From: Arthrobacter rhombi
GTDB taxonomy: Bacteria > Actinomycetota > Actinomycetes > Actinomycetales > Micrococcaceae
NCBI RefSeq assembly: GCF_900163545.1
Contig: NZ_FUHW01000046.1
Coordinates: 1 to 64,000, forward strand
Length of the DNA stretch: 64,000 nt
Reading direction: 5' to 3'
Shown here: piece after piece, positions 1-9,370 of the stretch
Position numbering within the stretch: the first letter of the stretch is position 1
Layout: each line of letters opens with the position of its first letter
Program-made: the position numbers and the translations under genes
The notes under the pieces: model-generated
Told to the model about the DNA's origin: nothing
What the model saw: the letters and a program-made list of their open reading frames with translations, nothing else
Database searches by the model: none

Positions 1-345
1 GCTCCGAGCGCCCGGCCTTGGACCTCCACCATCCGGAGCTCTCGGCGAGGGTGACGCCCACGGCCGCCGCAGCCTCCGTCTTCGGACCTGCCGACCAAAG
101 GGATCGAGAGGAACGACGATAAGGGGTTTCCGACGGTCCAGGGGTTTGAGCACGGGGCAGGGCCGTCGGGAGTGTTAGGATGGTTCCTTGGCTGGCAAGC
201 CGATCACATCCGCATGACCTTTTGGGTGGCACCTTCGTGCCGCGGATGGAGATCGAGTTGTAGTACCAAGGGAGCGGCTTCCCTTAACTCTCCGACATGG
301 AGGCCAGTTACACACAGCCGCCGATAGAAAAGAAGAAGGACACCA
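1..345. other. Region upstream of rpsD; possible 3' end of an upstream gene and rpsD leader
   Basis: No complete gene is visible. A frame open from base 3 to a TAA at 120-122 could be the last 39 codons of an upstream gene, but the residues match no family I recognise. A -10-like TAGGAT lies at 176-181 without a convincing -35, which would give rpsD a leader of roughly 155 nt. Inside it AAGGGA (268-273) can pair with TCCCTT (280-285). The two minus-strand ORFs here look like non-coding shadows of the leader and rpsD. Confidence 0.4.
176..181 (+). promoter_or_regulatory. Candidate rpsD -10 box
   Basis: TAGGAT preceded by GT resembles the TANNNT -10 of actinobacterial housekeeping promoters. 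TTGAGC at 146-151 is the nearest -35-like hexamer, but its 24-nt spacer is too long, so the call rests on the -10 alone. Confidence 0.35.
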
Positions 346-972
346 GTGGCTAATAACACCCGTGCCCGCCGTAAGGTTCGCCTGTCGCGTTCCCTCGGCC
401 TCGCCTTGACCCCCAAGGCAGAGAAGTACATGGAGCGTCGTCCCTATGGCCCCGGCCAGCATGGACGCGCCCGCAAGAAGCAGGACTCCGACTACGCCGT
501 GCGTCTGCGTGAAAAGCAGCGCCTACGCGCCCAGTACGGCATCCGCGAATCGCAGATGGCCCGCTACTTCGAGGATGCCAAGCGCTCAGCTGGCGACACC
601 GGCGAAAACCTGGTGGAGTTCCTCGAAATGCGTCTGGACGCCCTGGTTCTGCGTTCGGGCATTGCCCGCACCATCGCCCAGGCCCGCCAGCTCGTCGTTC
701 ACCGCCACATCGTGGTTGATGGACAGCGCGTTGACCGTCCGTCGTTCCGCGTAGGCGAAGGCCAGCTGGTCGCCGTCCACGAGCGGTCCGAGACCATGGT
801 CCCGTTCCAGATTGCCGCCGCTGGCGCGCACCGCGACGTCCTGCCGGCCGCACCGGCCTACTTGGACGTCAAGCTGGAAGCACTTCAGGCACGCCTCGTG
901 CGCCGCCCGAAGCGCTCGGAGGTCCCCGTGACCTGCGAAGAGAACCTCGTCGTCGAGTACTACGCACGCTAA
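346..972 (+). CDS. rpsD: 30S ribosomal protein S4
   Basis: Primary 16S rRNA-binding protein that nucleates assembly of the small subunit body. The 208-residue product has the S4 N-terminal domain (about residues 3-92) followed by an S4 RNA-binding domain from about residue 93 ([20 protein letters not shown]). It ends in the usual EYYAR-type tail. The N-terminus has no zinc-binding cysteines, so this is the zinc-independent form. The start is GTG at 346 with AGAAGGA at 334-340, 5 nt upstream. It is monocistronic: a strong hairpin follows the stop. A long leader with a small hairpin leaves room for S4 autoregulation, which is known for other bacteria but not shown here. Confidence 0.98.
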   Translation: MANNTRARRKVRLSRSLGLALTPKAEKYMERRPYGPGQHGRARKKQDSDYAVRLREKQRLRAQYGIRESQMARYFEDAKRSAGDTGENLVEFLEMRLDALVLRSGIARTIAQARQLVVHRHIVVDGQRVDRPSFRVGEGQLVAVHERSETMVPFQIAAAGAHRDVLPAAPAYLDVKLEALQARLVRRPKRSEVPVTCEENLVVEYYAR

Positions 973-1011
973 GAACCAGCCACCGCTGATTCTCGGCACG
1001 TAGTCCGCGTC

Positions 1012-1056
1012 AAGCAGGGAGTCCATGACCTTCGGGTCGTGGGCTCCCTGCTTTCG
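1012..1056 (+). terminator. Intrinsic-type terminator after rpsD
   Basis: A 19-bp stem, 1012-1030 with 1035-1053, is interrupted only by two G-U wobbles and capped by a TTCG tetraloop (1031-1034). A short TTT follows. It lies 40 nt after the rpsD stop and is one of the clearest terminators in the window. Confidence 0.9.
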
Positions 1057-1222
1057 TGTGGCCGGTCGGGGGAGTCACCGCGCGGGGCCGACCAATAACT
1101 CCCATGGGCTACTTCCCCCGGAAAACACGGTACCGGGTGAGCCGACTGCGTCACCGGTGACGTAAAAAGGTAATGTTGTCCTTTGTTTGTTGATTAGTAC
1201 CTAGTAAGAGGAGCAGTTCCAT

Positions 1223-1594
1223 ATGACCGGGTCCGATATTGCCGGCCTCATCGCCGCAGGGGTCTTTGCCATTCTGGTGGCGCTGCTGGCCGTTCCCGTG
1301 ATCAAGCTGGGAAGGGTCTTTGATGAACTGCGTCTGGCCGTGCGCGAGCTCTCGGAAGGGACCAGCCCGCTGTTGGAGGAAGTGACCACCACGATCTCCA
1401 CCACCAACGCCCAACTGCAGAAGGTCGATGGCATCACCAATAATGTCTCCGACGCCTCGGCAAACGTCACGGCACTGTCTTCCTTGGCCGCCACCGTGCT
1501 CGGCGCCCCACTGATTAAGATCGCAGCATTCAGCCATGGCGTCCGCAGTGCCATTAATACCCAAACGGGCGGCACCGGCCGCCGCAGCCGCTAG
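1223..1594 (+). CDS. DUF948 domain-containing membrane-anchored protein
   Basis: A 123-residue protein with one N-terminal transmembrane helix (about residues 6-27) followed by a helical soluble part rich in TTIST and NAQLQKVD-type heptads. This matches the DUF948 family of general-stress or methyl-accepting-like coiled-coil proteins. The function is unknown. The start is ATG at 1223 with AAGAGGAG at 1206-1213. It lies 9 nt before a second small protein gene and upstream of alaS, an arrangement I recall from Arthrobacter-type genomes. A new transcript probably begins in the AT-rich stretch at 1165-1200. Confidence 0.85.
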   Translation: MTGSDIAGLIAAGVFAILVALLAVPVIKLGRVFDELRLAVRELSEGTSPLLEEVTTTISTTNAQLQKVDGITNNVSDASANVTALSSLAATVLGAPLIKIAAFSHGVRSAINTQTGGTGRRSR

Positions 1595-1603
1595 GAGGCC
1601 AGC

Positions 1604-1849
1604 ATGATCAAGAAACTCTTTTGGGTGGGGATCGGCGTCGGCGTCGGCGTGCTCGCGGCCCGTAAGGTCGCCAGCGTGAAGCAGGGGTTGGGACGCGAGA
1701 ACCTGAACCGTTCCGTCGGACGACTGGCCGACGCCATGACCGCGTCCGCCGAGGCTTTCCGCGACGGCATGCACGGTCGCGAAACCGAATTACGCACCGC
1801 TCTGGGGCTGGACAACCCACAGGACACCGGAGCTACGCACCGCCGCTAA
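1604..1849 (+). CDS. Small DUF6167-like hypothetical protein
   Basis: An 81-residue protein with a hydrophobic glycine-rich N-terminus (about residues 5-20, WVGIGVGVGVLAARK) that may be a short membrane anchor, then an amphipathic region with SVGRLADAMTASAEAFRDGM. It resembles the small proteins annotated DUF6167 that sit between a DUF948 gene and alaS in actinobacteria. No enzymatic motif is visible. It starts at ATG 1604 with AGGAGG at 1591-1596, so it is probably co-translated with the DUF948 gene. The exact family name is from memory. Confidence 0.7.
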   Translation: MIKKLFWVGIGVGVGVLAARKVASVKQGLGRENLNRSVGRLADAMTASAEAFRDGMHGRETELRTALGLDNPQDTGATHRR

Positions 1850-1903
1850 GGCCCAGCTCACCACACGTCGCAGTACCGTTCCATGAAGGGATCGCCAGCA
1901 CTT

Positions 1904-4597
1904 ATGAAATCGCAGGAAATCGCCAACCGTTGGGTTGAGTTCTTCGCCGCCAAGGGACACACCCCAGTGCCCAGCGCCTCGCTGATCTCCACGGATCCCT
2001 CCTTGCTGTTCACCGTTGCCGGCATGGTTCCCTTCATTCCCTACCTCACTGCCCAAGAGGAAGCCCCCTACCCGCGCGCCGTGAGCATCCAGAAGTGCCT
2101 GCGAACCGGAGACATCGAAGAAGTCGGCAAAACGGCCCGCCACGGCACGTTCTTCCAGATGTGCGGGAACTTCTCCTTCGGCGACTACTTCAAAGCAGAA
2201 GCCATCGCCTACGCTTGGGAACTGCTGACCGGCTCGGTCGAGGATGGTTGCTTCGGTTTGGATCCCGAACGCCTCTGGGTCACCGTCTATGAGGACGGAG
2301 AGGAACGCGACGATGAAGCCCGGGCCATCTGGCGCGACCAGTTGGGCGTTCCCGACGAGCGCATCGTGGGAACCGGCAAGGAAGACAACTACTGGAGCAC
2401 CGGCCAACCGGGCCCCGGTGGGCCTTGCTCGGAAATTTATTATGACCGGGGTCCCGCCTACGGGCTCGACGGCGGGCCCGCGGTGGACGAAACCCGCTTC
2501 GTGGAGATCTGGAACCTGGTCTTCATGCAATACCAGCTCTCGGCAGTGCGCTCCAAGATCGATTTCGACGTCGCCGGGGAGCTACCGCAAAAGAACATTG
2601 ACACCGGTTTGGGTCTTGAACGTCTGGCCATGATCCTGCAGGGCGTCGAAAACATGTATGAGACCGACCAGGTCCGCCCGGTTCTGGACCGTGCCGCCGA
2701 ATTGGCGGGGCGCGAATACTCATCCACTGAAGACCCGGAAGATCCGCGGCATACCGATGATGTGCGCCTGCGGGTCGTAGGAGATCACATCCGTTCGTCG
2801 CTGATGCTCATCAGCGATGGCGTGAGCCCCTCCAATGAGGGACGCGGGTACGTCCTGCGCCGCCTGATCCGCCGCGCGGTGCGCGCCATGCGCCTGCTCG
2901 GAGTCGAAGACCCGGTCCTGCCCGAACTGCTTCCGGTCTCACGCGACGCCATGAAGGGCGTCTACCCGGAGGTCGAAACTGATTTCGCCCGCATCTCACG
3001 GATCGCTTACGCCGAAGAGCGGGCCTTCCTCCGCACCATCGCCAGCGGTACGGCACGGCTGGAACAAGCCGTCACTGCGTCGAAGGCCGCCGGCACCTCA
3101 CTGTCAGGGGAGGAAGCCTTCGCCTTGCACGACACCTACGGTTTCCCCATCGACCTAACCCTCGAGATGGCCTCTGAAGCCGGTTTAGCGGTGGACGAGG
3201 GGGCCTTCCGTTCACTGATGACCGAACAGCGCCAGCGGGCCCAGAAGGACGCGAAAGACAAGAAGGCCGGTCACGCGGACCTGACGGTCTTTAGCCGGCT
3301 CCACGGCGCCGGGGATACCACCTTCACCGGCTACGACGAGCTGACCACCGGTTCCTCGGTACGCGGGATTGTCCGTGACGGTGAGCTGGTGCGCTATGCC
3401 GAACAGGGCCAAGAGATCGAACTGGTCCTGGATGAGACCCCGTTCTATGCAGAAGCCGGTGGCCAGGCCGCCGACGTGGGGCTGATCACCGGAGACGGCT
3501 TCGTGGTGGAGGTCCTGGATGTGCAAGCCCCCGTCAAGGGACTTTCGGTGCACCGTGCCATCGTCCGCGAGGGCGAATTGCCTTCCGACGCCCTGGTGAC
3601 CGCGGAAGTCGACGCGCAGCGCCGACGTTCGGGGGAGCAGGCCCACTCGGCCACCCACCTGGTCCACGCGGCCCTCCACCAGATCCTCGGCCCCGAAGCC
3701 TTGCAGTCCGGTTCCTTCAATAAGGCCGGCTATTTGCGCTTCGACTTCAGCTGGACCGAGGCGCTTTCCCAGGCCGCCCGTTCGGAAGTTGAAGAAGTCA
3801 CGAATCTGGCCATCCGCAACAGCCATGAAGTCCAGACCAACGTGATGGGCCTGGACGAGGCGAAGACCCTGGGGGCCACGAGCCTGTTCGGCGAAAAGTA
3901 TGGGAACACCGTTCGTGTCGTGGAAATCAATGGAGCCTGGTCCCGCGAACTATGCGGTGGCACCCATGTGGCGAATACCGCCCAGATCGGCAGCCTGACC
4001 TTGCTCGGCGAGCAGTCGGTCGGTTCAGGTAACCGACGGGTCGAGGCGCTCGTGGGCATGGAGGCTTTCCGTCACGGTGCTGCCGAACGGGCGCTGGTCA
4101 ACGAACTGACCGACCTGTTCAGGGTCCCTTCGGTGGAATTGACTGATCGGATTCATGCCACGTTGTCCCGGCTGAAGGCTGCCGAGAAGGAAATCGAGAA
4201 ATTGCGGGCCGAACAGCGGGCCGCGCAGGCAGGCTCCTTGGTCTCTCAGGCACGCGAGGTATCGGGTGTGAAGGTCTTGGCCCACAACGTCGGAGTTGTC
4301 GCCTCCGCTGATGACCTGCGCGCCCTGGCCCTCGACCTGCGCAACCGGCTGGGCTCCGAGCCTTCGGCCGTGGCCTTGACCGGTGTGGCCAATGCGCGAC
4401 CGTTGGTTCTGGTGGCCACCAATGAGGCCGCACGCGGTCTGGGTGTCAAGGCCGGCGCCCTGGTGCGCACGGCTGCCGGCATCCTCGGTGGCGGTGGCGG
4501 CGGAAAAGACGACGTCGCCCAAGGCGGAGGTTCCGACTCCACAAAAACTGATGATGCGCTGGCCGCTGTCCTGCACCAGATCGCGGAGCGACCCTGA
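1904..4597 (+). CDS. alaS: Alanine--tRNA ligase
   Basis: Charges tRNA-Ala and edits mischarged Ser/Gly in the cytoplasm. The product is 897 residues from the preferred ATG at 1904, where it begins MKSQEIANRW like its homologues; an in-frame ATG at 1883 would add 7 residues without a better ribosome site. The class II catalytic domain contains RHGTFFQMCGNFSFGDYFK and a GLGLERLAMILQG motif. The editing domain has H581-x3-H585 and the C684-GGTH688 zinc-binding set. The C-terminal DHHA1 domain ends with a glycine-rich stretch (GGGGGGKDD). It is full length and followed 32 nt later by ruvX. Confidence 0.98.
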   Translation: MKSQEIANRWVEFFAAKGHTPVPSASLISTDPSLLFTVAGMVPFIPYLTAQEEAPYPRAVSIQKCLRTGDIEEVGKTARHGTFFQMCGNFSFGDYFKAEAIAYAWELLTGSVEDGCFGLDPERLWVTVYEDGEERDDEARAIWRDQLGVPDERIVGTGKEDNYWSTGQPGPGGPCSEIYYDRGPAYGLDGGPAVDETRFVEIWNLVFMQYQLSAVRSKIDFDVAGELPQKNIDTGLGLERLAMILQGVENMYETDQVRPVLDRAAELAGREYSSTEDPEDPRHTDDVRLRVVGDHIRSSLMLISDGVSPSNEGRGYVLRRLIRRAVRAMRLLGVEDPVLPELLPVSRDAMKGVYPEVETDFARISRIAYAEERAFLRTIASGTARLEQAVTASKAAGTSLSGEEAFALHDTYGFPIDLTLEMASEAGLAVDEGAFRSLMTEQRQRAQKDAKDKKAGHADLTVFSRLHGAGDTTFTGYDELTTGSSVRGIVRDGELVRYAEQGQEIELVLDETPFYAEAGGQAADVGLITGDGFVVEVLDVQAPVKGLSVHRAIVREGELPSDALVTAEVDAQRRRSGEQAHSATHLVHAALHQILGPEALQSGSFNKAGYLRFDFSWTEALSQAARSEVEEVTNLAIRNSHEVQTNVMGLDEAKTLGATSLFGEKYGNTVRVVEINGAWSRELCGGTHVANTAQIGSLTLLGEQSVGSGNRRVEALVGMEAFRHGAAERALVNELTDLFRVPSVELTDRIHATLSRLKAAEKEIEKLRAEQRAAQAGSLVSQAREVSGVKVLAHNVGVVASADDLRALALDLRNRLGSEPSAVALTGVANARPLVLVATNEAARGLGVKAGALVRTAAGILGGGGGGKDDVAQGGGSDSTKTDDALAAVLHQIAERP

Positions 4598-4629
4598 TCG
4601 GCTCGGCCGATCCGCGCCCTCCACGCGGT

Positions 4630-5118
4630 GTGAAATTCGGCGTCGACGTGGGCATGGCACGCGTCGGGGTGGCTCTTTGCGACCCCGACGGCGTTCTGGC
4701 CACACCGCTGAAGACTCTGAAACGAGATCTGAAAAAGCACAGTGACGTGCGCGTTCTACTCAAACTGGTGGCGGAGCACGAGGCAGTACAGGTCTTCGTG
4801 GGCTTACCCCGTTCCCTGCGCGGCCATGAAACCGGGTCCACGCAGATGGCACGTGAATATGCGGCCCTCGTGGCCGAGGGACTCCAGGACCCTGCTCCAG
4901 GGGTTTCCGTGCGCCTGATCGATGAGCGCCTGACCACGGTTTCCGCCCATCGTGCCCTCCACGAATCCGGGTTGGATGGAAGAAAACACCGTGAAGTGGT
5001 GGATCAGGTCGCCGCAGCGGATATTCTGCAACAAGCGCTGGATATGCAAAAATCACTAGGGCGCGATGTGGGGGACCCTGTGGTCCCCGGAGAACGTCCC
5101 ACCAGCACAGATCTTTAG
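4630..5118 (+). CDS. ruvX: Pre-16S rRNA nuclease / RuvX (YqgF) family protein
   Basis: RNase H-fold protein of the YqgF family, proposed to process pre-16S rRNA and historically annotated as a Holliday junction resolvase. The 162 residues start MKFGVDVGMARVGVALCDPDG with the conserved metal-binding Asp6. LIDERLTTVSAHRAL and a late Asp in VVDQVAAADILQ complete the usual acidic set. The GTG at 4630 is the first good start; the frame is open upstream to the end of alaS (PRPPRG), so a slightly longer N-terminus is possible. It lies between alaS and mltG, its standard position. Confidence 0.92.
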   Translation: MKFGVDVGMARVGVALCDPDGVLATPLKTLKRDLKKHSDVRVLLKLVAEHEAVQVFVGLPRSLRGHETGSTQMAREYAALVAEGLQDPAPGVSVRLIDERLTTVSAHRALHESGLDGRKHREVVDQVAAADILQQALDMQKSLGRDVGDPVVPGERPTSTDL

Positions 5119-5134
5119 TGAAGGACATCAGACG

Positions 5135-6748
5135 ATGAACGACCAGCAATCCGAGGGCCCCGGCGCCGAACCCGGGACTCCTCGGGAGCGCGCCCAGGAC
5201 ACCGACGTGCCTGATGCGCCCGCGCCGTTCCGTCGTCTACGTTCGGGCCGCCGCCGTGCGGGCGGCACAGCCCCCTGGGATGCCCCAGCCCAGCAGGGCG
5301 ACCCCGCCTACTCGGTTCCTGCGCAACATGCCGCCGAACCCGTTGACCCCGTGGAAGCCGTTGACCCCGAGCCGACGGCCGCTCATCCGGCCCCGGCTGA
5401 ACCCGCCGACGAGGTGGCTTCACCGGAGCTGCCGGTCCGGGATCATCATCAGGCGGAAGTCCTCCAGGCCCACCCTCCCGTAGATACCGAGAACGACGAC
5501 GCCGCCGGTTCGGCAGCCGCGGACCACTCCACCGAACTGCCGGTCAATGACGCTGGGGCACCAACGGAAGATCCGGTCATGGGCTCGTCCACCGTGCTGG
5601 CCGACCCCGAGGAAGTCCCGGAGGAGGAGGAGAGTCCCACGGAATCCCTCCTGAATGGGGGGCATTCCGCTCCCGGAGTGCGTAAGCGTCGCCGGCGTCG
5701 CCGAAATGTCATCATGGGCATCGTCTTAGGCATCTTCGCCGTCATCTTGGCGGTCACCGTGCTGCTGCTGCAGAACATCCTGGGCATGTGGAGCGCCGAG
5801 GACTACCCGGGTCCCGGGGAAGGCGAAGTGACCTTCACCGTCGAACCCGGTTGGGGCCCCTCGGTCATCGGCGGGCACCTGACCGAGAAGGGCATCGTTT
5901 CGGATCGGAAGATCTTCCTCGAGGCCGTCCAGGAAGTGGATGCCGAGAATAAGGAAATCCATCCGGGGGAGTACCACCTCAAATACAAGATGGCCGCCAA
6001 GGATGCCGCAACCGTGCTGGTCGGCGAGGCCGCGGAAAAGGTCAGCTATGTGGCGGTGAAACAGAACGTCAGAACCAAGGCGGTCTTCGAAGAGATTTCC
6101 AAGGCCACCGAAATTCCGATCGGTGACCTCGAGGAACTCAACGACCAGCCTGAGAAGTTCGGACTCAAGAAACCGGTCAAGAATCTCGAAGGCTATTTGC
6201 ATCCCGGCGAATACCGTTTCCCGCTCGATGCCAGCGCCCAAGACATCCTGCAGGAAATGGTCGATGCGACCCTGAAGGAACTCACCAGCCAGGACGTCAC
6301 AGATCCGGCCAAACAATATCGGATCCTCAAGATCGCCAGTATCTTGCAGGCCGAGGCCAGCCCGAAGGACTATAAGATCGTTTCCGGTGCCCTGGATAAC
6401 CGGCTGAAACCGGATAACAAGGAGACCGACGGACTGCTCCAGGTCGACTCCAGCGTGATCTACGGGTTGAACCGCTATACCTTGCAGCTGAGCAAGGAAG
6501 AGAAAGCGGATAAGGGTAATAAGTACAACTCGTACCAACATCGGGGTCTTCCCCCGACTCCCATCGGCTCGCCAGCCGATCAAGCCATCGAAGCTGCCAT
6601 CCACCCGGATAAGAACGACTACTACTACTGGGTGACCGTGAACACCGAAACCGGTGAGACGAAGTTCGCCAAGACCTATGAGCAGCACAAGGTCTACCAG
6701 CAGGAATTTAGGGACTGGTGCGCCGACAACGAGGACACCTGCAAGTGA
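5135..6748 (+). CDS. mltG: Endolytic murein transglycosylase MltG
   Basis: Cleaves nascent peptidoglycan strands at the membrane and is thought to terminate glycan elongation. The 537-residue product has an unusually long acidic, proline-rich cytoplasmic N-terminus (about 180 residues), an arginine cluster, one transmembrane helix (about 191-213), then the YceG-like domain. The catalytic glutamate is E407 in KIASILQAEAS, followed by the conserved GALDNRLK. I chose ATG 5135, with AAGGA at 5121-5125, because the longer frame starting at 5066 would sit inside ruvX. It overlaps aroE by 4 nt. Confidence 0.93.
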   Translation: MNDQQSEGPGAEPGTPRERAQDTDVPDAPAPFRRLRSGRRRAGGTAPWDAPAQQGDPAYSVPAQHAAEPVDPVEAVDPEPTAAHPAPAEPADEVASPELPVRDHHQAEVLQAHPPVDTENDDAAGSAAADHSTELPVNDAGAPTEDPVMGSSTVLADPEEVPEEEESPTESLLNGGHSAPGVRKRRRRRRNVIMGIVLGIFAVILAVTVLLLQNILGMWSAEDYPGPGEGEVTFTVEPGWGPSVIGGHLTEKGIVSDRKIFLEAVQEVDAENKEIHPGEYHLKYKMAAKDAATVLVGEAAEKVSYVAVKQNVRTKAVFEEISKATEIPIGDLEELNDQPEKFGLKKPVKNLEGYLHPGEYRFPLDASAQDILQEMVDATLKELTSQDVTDPAKQYRILKIASILQAEASPKDYKIVSGALDNRLKPDNKETDGLLQVDSSVIYGLNRYTLQLSKEEKADKGNKYNSYQHRGLPPTPIGSPADQAIEAAIHPDKNDYYYWVTVNTETGETKFAKTYEQHKVYQQEFRDWCADNEDTCK

Positions 6749-7611
6749 TCGCGCCGGGAAAAGCCGCCGTCTTCGGCCAACCCATCGCGCATTCGAAGTC
6801 CCCGGCATTGCACCGGGCCGCCTATACGGCCCTCGATGTCCCGATCGACTACCAATGCCTCGAAGCTGGCGCCGGCCAGGCGCCGGAACTGGCAGAAAGG
6901 ATGCGCGAGGAAGCGGGCTGGCGGGGCGCCTCGGTGACCATGCCACTGAAAAACGTCATGGTGCCGTTAATGGATAGTGTCTCCGAACGCGTCCAGCGGC
7001 TGGGGGTACTGAACACCATCGTGGTCAGTCAGGCTTCGGGTCGGGTCCACCTGCGCGGAGAGAACACCGACGTCGACGGGATCATCCGCGCCCTGGCCGA
7101 AGCTGGCGCCCAACACGTGAACACGGTGGCAGTCCTTGGCGCAGGTGGTACCGCTACGGCGGCCACTGCGGCCCTCCAAGCGATGGGTGCAACCACGGTT
7201 GACTACGTCGTCCGCGACGCCGGCAGGGCCACCGGAGTCATCGAACTGGCAACGGAGCTGGGGTGCACGGCCACGGCCATCGATGTGGCCGCCGCAGGCC
7301 AGGACCTGAACCGCTATGATGCGGTGGTCTCCACCTTGCCCCCACGCGCTGCTGATGCCCTGATCGCGGATCTACAACTCCAGAAACTGCGTCCGGGCAC
7401 CGCCCTGCTCGATGTCGCCTACGACCCCTGGCCCAGTGCCCTGGCCACAGCCTGGGAAGCCGCCGGTGGGATGGTCATCGGCGGACTGTCCATGCTCTTG
7501 CACCAGGCCGTCGAGCAAGTGCAGATGTTCAGCGGGGTCACCGAAGCCGACTGGGGCCAAGTCACAAATGTGATGTGTGACGCAGTAGGGCTGCCTCACC
7601 CCCGAACCTGA
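6745..7611 (+). CDS. aroE: Shikimate dehydrogenase
   Basis: Reduces 3-dehydroshikimate to shikimate with NADPH, the fourth step of the shikimate pathway. The 288-residue protein opens with the substrate-binding motif [11 protein letters not shown]. It has catalytic K69 in VTMPLKN, D109 in GENTDVDG and the nucleotide loop GAGGTA. The GTG at 6745 overlaps the mltG stop (GTGA), which suggests translational coupling; a GTG at 6718 is in frame but lies inside mltG. It is first of the linked aroE-aroC-aroK-aroB run. Confidence 0.93.
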   Translation: MIAPGKAAVFGQPIAHSKSPALHRAAYTALDVPIDYQCLEAGAGQAPELAERMREEAGWRGASVTMPLKNVMVPLMDSVSERVQRLGVLNTIVVSQASGRVHLRGENTDVDGIIRALAEAGAQHVNTVAVLGAGGTATAATAALQAMGATTVDYVVRDAGRATGVIELATELGCTATAIDVAAAGQDLNRYDAVVSTLPPRAADALIADLQLQKLRPGTALLDVAYDPWPSALATAWEAAGGMVIGGLSMLLHQAVEQVQMFSGVTEADWGQVTNVMCDAVGLPHPRT

Positions 7612-7637
7612 GCCTTGGGCATGGCAGGATGGAGATC

Positions 7638-8837
7638 ATGTTGCGATGGTTGACGGCGGGCGAATCACACGGACCCGCACTCGTAGGAATATTGGAGGGT
7701 CTGCCGGCTGGCGTGCCCCTGACCACATCCGATGTCCAGGACGCCCTGGCCCGTCGCCGGCTCGGTTACGGACGTGGTGCCCGGATGAAATTCGAGAAGG
7801 ATCAGGTCACTTTCGTCGGCGGCGTCCGCCACGGACTCACCCAGGGCGGTCCGGTGGCGATCGAGGTCGCGAACACCGAATGGCCCAAATGGGAAAAGGT
7901 CATGAACGCCGACCCGGTGGACGACGCCGAATTGTCGTCCATGGCACGTAACGCGCCGTTGACCCGGCCCCGACCCGGCCACGCAGACTTCACCGGCATG
8001 CAGAAATACGATTTCGACGACGCCCGTCCCGTCCTGGAGCGAGCCAGTGCCCGGGAAACCGCAGCACGGGTCGCCCTGGGCACCGCAGCCTCACGCTTCC
8101 TAGCCGGCCTGGGCATCGAACTGATCAGCCACACCGTGGCCGTGGGCAGCGTTTCGGTCCCCGAGAACGCCGCCCTGCCCATCCCGGAGGACGTCGTCGC
8201 CCTCGACGCCGACCCGTTGCGCTGTTACGACCGCGATACCTCGGACGCCATGGTCGCCGAAGTCGACGCTGCCCATAAGGACGGCGAAACCCTCGGCGGG
8301 ATCGTTGAGGTCATTGCCTATAACTTGCCCCCCGGTTTGGGCTCCTACGTCCACTGGGACCGCCGCCTCGACGGGCGTCTAGCCGCAGCCCTGATGGGCA
8401 TCCAGGCCATTAAGGGGGTCGAGGTAGGAGACGGCTTCCTCACCGCCGCCCGCCGCGGTTCGGCAGCCCATGACGAAATCGTCCGTGGCGAAGACGGGAT
8501 CATCCAACGCTCCTCCAACCGTGCCGGAGGCATCGAGGGCGGGATGAGTATTGGTGACCCGCTCAGGGTCAGGGCAGCGATGAAACCGATCGCGACCGTG
8601 CCACGGGCCCTGCGCACGATTGACACGGCCACCGGCGAAGCGACCACCGCCCACCACCAGCGCTCCGACGTCTGTGCCGTACCGGCCGCCGGGGTCGTGG
8701 CGGAAGCCATGGTCGCCCTGGTCCTGGCGCAGTCGGTCGTGGAGAAGTTCGGCGGCGACTCGTTGGGCGAGACCCGCAGAAACCTGGACTCCTACCTGGA
8801 TTCCATTCCCGAGGCGTTGGGAACGGTCCGCCACTAA
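7638..8837 (+). CDS. aroC: Chorismate synthase
   Basis: Makes chorismate from 5-enolpyruvylshikimate 3-phosphate using reduced flavin, the last common step to aromatic amino acids. The 399 residues begin [23 protein letters not shown], the standard N-terminus, so ATG 7638 is preferred over the in-frame ATG 7629. The flavin/substrate signatures [27 protein letters not shown] and the late [20 protein letters not shown] are all present. Its stop overlaps the aroK start (TAATG). Confidence 0.97.
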   Translation: MLRWLTAGESHGPALVGILEGLPAGVPLTTSDVQDALARRRLGYGRGARMKFEKDQVTFVGGVRHGLTQGGPVAIEVANTEWPKWEKVMNADPVDDAELSSMARNAPLTRPRPGHADFTGMQKYDFDDARPVLERASARETAARVALGTAASRFLAGLGIELISHTVAVGSVSVPENAALPIPEDVVALDADPLRCYDRDTSDAMVAEVDAAHKDGETLGGIVEVIAYNLPPGLGSYVHWDRRLDGRLAAALMGIQAIKGVEVGDGFLTAARRGSAAHDEIVRGEDGIIQRSSNRAGGIEGGMSIGDPLRVRAAMKPIATVPRALRTIDTATGEATTAHHQRSDVCAVPAAGVVAEAMVALVLAQSVVEKFGGDSLGETRRNLDSYLDSIPEALGTVRH

Positions 8838-9370
8838 TGGCGCAGGACATTTTCCTGATCGGCCCCATGGCCAGCGGCAAATCGGTGGTGGGCCGGGCCC
8901 TGGCACGCCGGCTGGGGTTCGATTTCATCGACACCGACGAGGAAATCACCGCCGAGCACGGCAGTATCGCCGGGATCTTCGCTGACGGTGGAGAGGCTGA
9001 GTTCCGGCAACTCGAAACCGCCGTCTTGTTCCGGACAGCTTCACGGGATCAACCCTCGGTGGTCGCCACCGGTGGAGGAGTGGTCTTGGCCCCGGGGAAT
9101 CGGGACCTGCTGGCCGGGCATTTCACGGTCTACCTGGACACTGATCTGGAGACGGTTCGTCCCCGGATCGAGGCGGATACGGGCCGTCCCCTGCTGGAAG
9201 GTCATCCGGCGCAGCGCTGGACAGATATTCTGGCCGAACGCGAACACTTGTACCGCGCTTGCGCGAGCCTAACCGTCGACGCGCGGACGCAATCCGTCGC
9301 GGAGTTGGCGGAAATCATCGAGGGCGCCTACCGGCGTCGTGCATCAACATCTGGAGGCATCACCACATGA
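8837..9370 (+). CDS. aroK: Shikimate kinase
   Basis: Phosphorylates shikimate at the 3-hydroxyl using ATP. The 177-residue protein has the Walker A loop G9-PMASGKS16, the substrate aspartate pair in DTDEEI, and the GGGVVL Walker B/shikimate loop near residue 78. The lid region contains the RPLLEG arginine. The start ATG overlaps the last base of the aroC stop, and the stop overlaps the aroB start by 4 nt, so the three genes are almost certainly co-translated. Confidence 0.96.
   Translation: MAQDIFLIGPMASGKSVVGRALARRLGFDFIDTDEEITAEHGSIAGIFADGGEAEFRQLETAVLFRTASRDQPSVVATGGGVVLAPGNRDLLAGHFTVYLDTDLETVRPRIEADTGRPLLEGHPAQRWTDILAEREHLYRACASLTVDARTQSVAELAEIIEGAYRRRASTSGGITT

Noticed and set aside
3-122. 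Open frame ending in TAA as a definite upstream gene
   Set aside because: Only 39 codons are visible and they match no family I recognise, so it is reported only as a possibility.
5726-6946. 406-codon open frame on the minus strand
   Set aside because: It is fully antisense to mltG and aroE, with no ribosome site or recognisable motif.
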